Below, in pieces: positions 16,096 to 16,574 of a DNA stretch of 16,574 nt. This DNA is from Myxococcota bacterium. Its GTDB lineage: Bacteria; Myxococcota_C; UBA6777. The notes below the pieces were generated by a model. The model did no database searches. It worked only from the letters and a program-made list of their open reading frames with translations, and was not told where the DNA came from. Position 1 is the first letter of the stretch; each line of letters opens with the position of its first letter. The DNA lies in contig CAUJFU010000103.1 in NCBI GenBank assembly GCA_963169055.1, positions 1 to 16,574 on the forward strand, written 5' to 3'. A program made the translations under genes and the position numbers.

Positions 16096-16215
16096 TATAG
16101 GACTTACGCAGTTCGATACGAAAAAGGCCCATGTTCGGGCGCGGGCGGTTCGCGAACCGCCCCTACAACGGGTTGATTCTTCACGGTTTCCCTCTTCGAC
16201 TGCGTAACTCCTATA
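16096..16215. mobile_element. MITE-like element, 120 bp with 17-bp terminal inverted repeats
   Basis: The left end TATAGGACTTACGCAGT (16096-16112) and the reverse complement of the right end (16199-16215) match at 16 of 17 bases. The element has no coding capacity and contains a perfect 20-bp palindrome. If the outer TA bases are a duplicated target, the layout fits a non-autonomous element moved by an IS630/Tc1-mariner-type transposase. That link is inference, since no transposase is in the window. It ends two bases before the stop codon of the prepilin peptidase gene. Confidence 0.75.
16143..16162. repeat. Perfect 20-bp palindrome inside the MITE-like element
   Basis: GGGCGGTTCG is followed directly by its reverse complement CGAACCGCCC. 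Such GGGCGGTTCGCGAACC cores recur between genes in many bacterial genomes and can extrude as a cruciform or fold as RNA. Confidence 0.9.
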
Positions 16216-16216
16216 C

Positions 16217-16574
16217 TCAATAAGAAACAAAAATTCTTCTTATAATTTCCATCCACCACGCAACGATGCGCTCTCCCCAAAAGATCACTTCAAACGCACC
16301 GAGCGCCAAAAACGGCCCAAAAGGGATCGCTACCCGACCGAATCCGACATCTTTTTGCGCCTCTTCCGTCGCTCCTGCGCTGTTTTCGCTGTTCGCTTCT
16401 AATGCTTTGGAGGTTTGCGAGGCTTCGGAAGATAGGGAGGTTTGCGAGGCTTCGGTCAGTCTTGATGAGTCTGAGGTTTCGGAAGATGGGGAGATTTTCG
16501 AGGTTTCGGCCAGTTTTGATGAGTCTGAGGCTTCGGAAGATAGGGAGGTTTGCGAGGCTTCGGCCAGTTTTGAT
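16217..16574 (-). CDS. pilD: Prepilin peptidase, C-terminal part (5' end outside window)
   Basis: Read on the minus strand from the window edge to the TGA at 16217-16219. The last ~40 residues run GFGRVAIPFGPFLALGAF, then EVIFWGERIVAWWM. This matches the conserved C-terminal segment (IPFGPFLALGA...WG) of the A24 aspartic prepilin peptidase family, inner-membrane enzymes that cleave type IV prepilin and pseudopilin leaders. The two catalytic Asp, including the GxGD motif, lie upstream and out of view. Directly before IPFGP, where the family usually has a short cytoplasmic loop, there is a Ser/Glu/Thr-rich insert of at least 90 residues built from an 18-residue repeat. No frameshift is seen. 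The stop lies two bases from the MITE-like element, which may have reshaped the 3' end. Confidence 0.82.
   Translation of the reverse strand, partial: SKLAEASQTSLSSEASDSSKLAETSKISPSSETSDSSRLTEASQTSLSSEASQTSKALEANSENSAGATEEAQKDVGFGRVAIPFGPFLALGAFEVIFWGERIVAWWMEIIRRIFVSY
16412..16573 (-). repeat. 54-bp coding tandem repeat in the prepilin peptidase gene
   Basis: Three 54-bp units are visible on the minus strand (16573-16520, 16519-16466, 16465-16412), encoding SKLAEASQTSLSSEASDS, SKLAETSKISPSSETSDS and SRLTEASQTSLSSEAS plus QT. The array reaches the window edge, so the copy number is unknown. The unit keeps the frame and encodes a Ser/Glu-rich, probably disordered segment. Confidence 0.92.

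Larger units (their letters stand above)
15903..16216. other. Intergenic region made of two repeat elements
   Basis: Between the prepilin peptidase stop and the histidine kinase start. About 270 of 314 bp are repeat copy B (15942-16091) and the MITE-like element (16096-16215), nearly back to back. Open frames here are products of the repeats. No clear promoter for the histidine kinase is seen in what remains. Confidence 0.75.

Overview
The window looks like a piece of chromosome from a predatory or social deltaproteobacterium-like lineage (Myxococcota or Bradymonadota-like). This is an inference. It rests on a membrane-anchored Ser/Thr kinase with zinc ribbon and PEGA-like domain, a double-FHA protein, TPR/PEGA-type envelope proteins, a Cys-rich 'CDDGNACNG' secreted protein and moderate GC. 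No rRNA, tRNA, CRISPR array, phage gene or full insertion sequence was seen.

Layout. (1) 1-661: a 21-bp tandem array whose only open + frame encodes a MKPLVCD heptapeptide repeat and overlaps the start of an AT-richer orphan gene of 152 codons. (2) 738-3050: a YigI-type acyl-CoA thioesterase and a large secreted Cys-rich protein, both +. (3) 3098-6434, minus strand: threonine synthase (thrC) followed after 25 bp by an S9 prolyl-oligopeptidase-family peptidase. (4) 6627-9352, plus: an uncommon three-gene cassette made of a MotA/TolQ/ExbB-fold membrane protein with a long coiled-coil tail, a TerB-like protein, and a secreted C2-domain protein with a Pro-Val-Lys-Pro tail. (5) 9686-14351, plus: a signalling group of a tail-anchored double-FHA protein, a Ser/Thr kinase with its own good sigma-70-like promoter, and an exported TPR-like protein. 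(6) 14364-16574, minus: a HAMP-type sensor histidine kinase and, upstream of it, the 3' end of a prepilin peptidase carrying an internal 54-bp repeat expansion. Between these two lie a dispersed repeat (its partner is inverted at 9428-9575) and a 120-bp MITE-like element.

How the genes may work together. The kinase and the FHA protein form a plausible phosphothreonine writer/reader pair at the inner membrane, and the exported TPR-like protein may be a partner. The channel-fold/TerB/C2 cassette is the best candidate for an undescribed system: an ion-driven or tension-sensing membrane unit with a cytoplasmic coiled coil, a TerB-like helper and a periplasmic or secreted C2 effector. It lacks the usual ExbD/TolR/MotB/ZorB partner in this window. 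Several non-coding signals also stand out: the two-copy intergenic repeat, the MITE-like element, over-representation of CGATCG, and a recurring shift from G-rich to C-rich sense strand along several genes.

Limits. All family calls come from reading motifs by eye and no database search was run. Counts given are hand counts.
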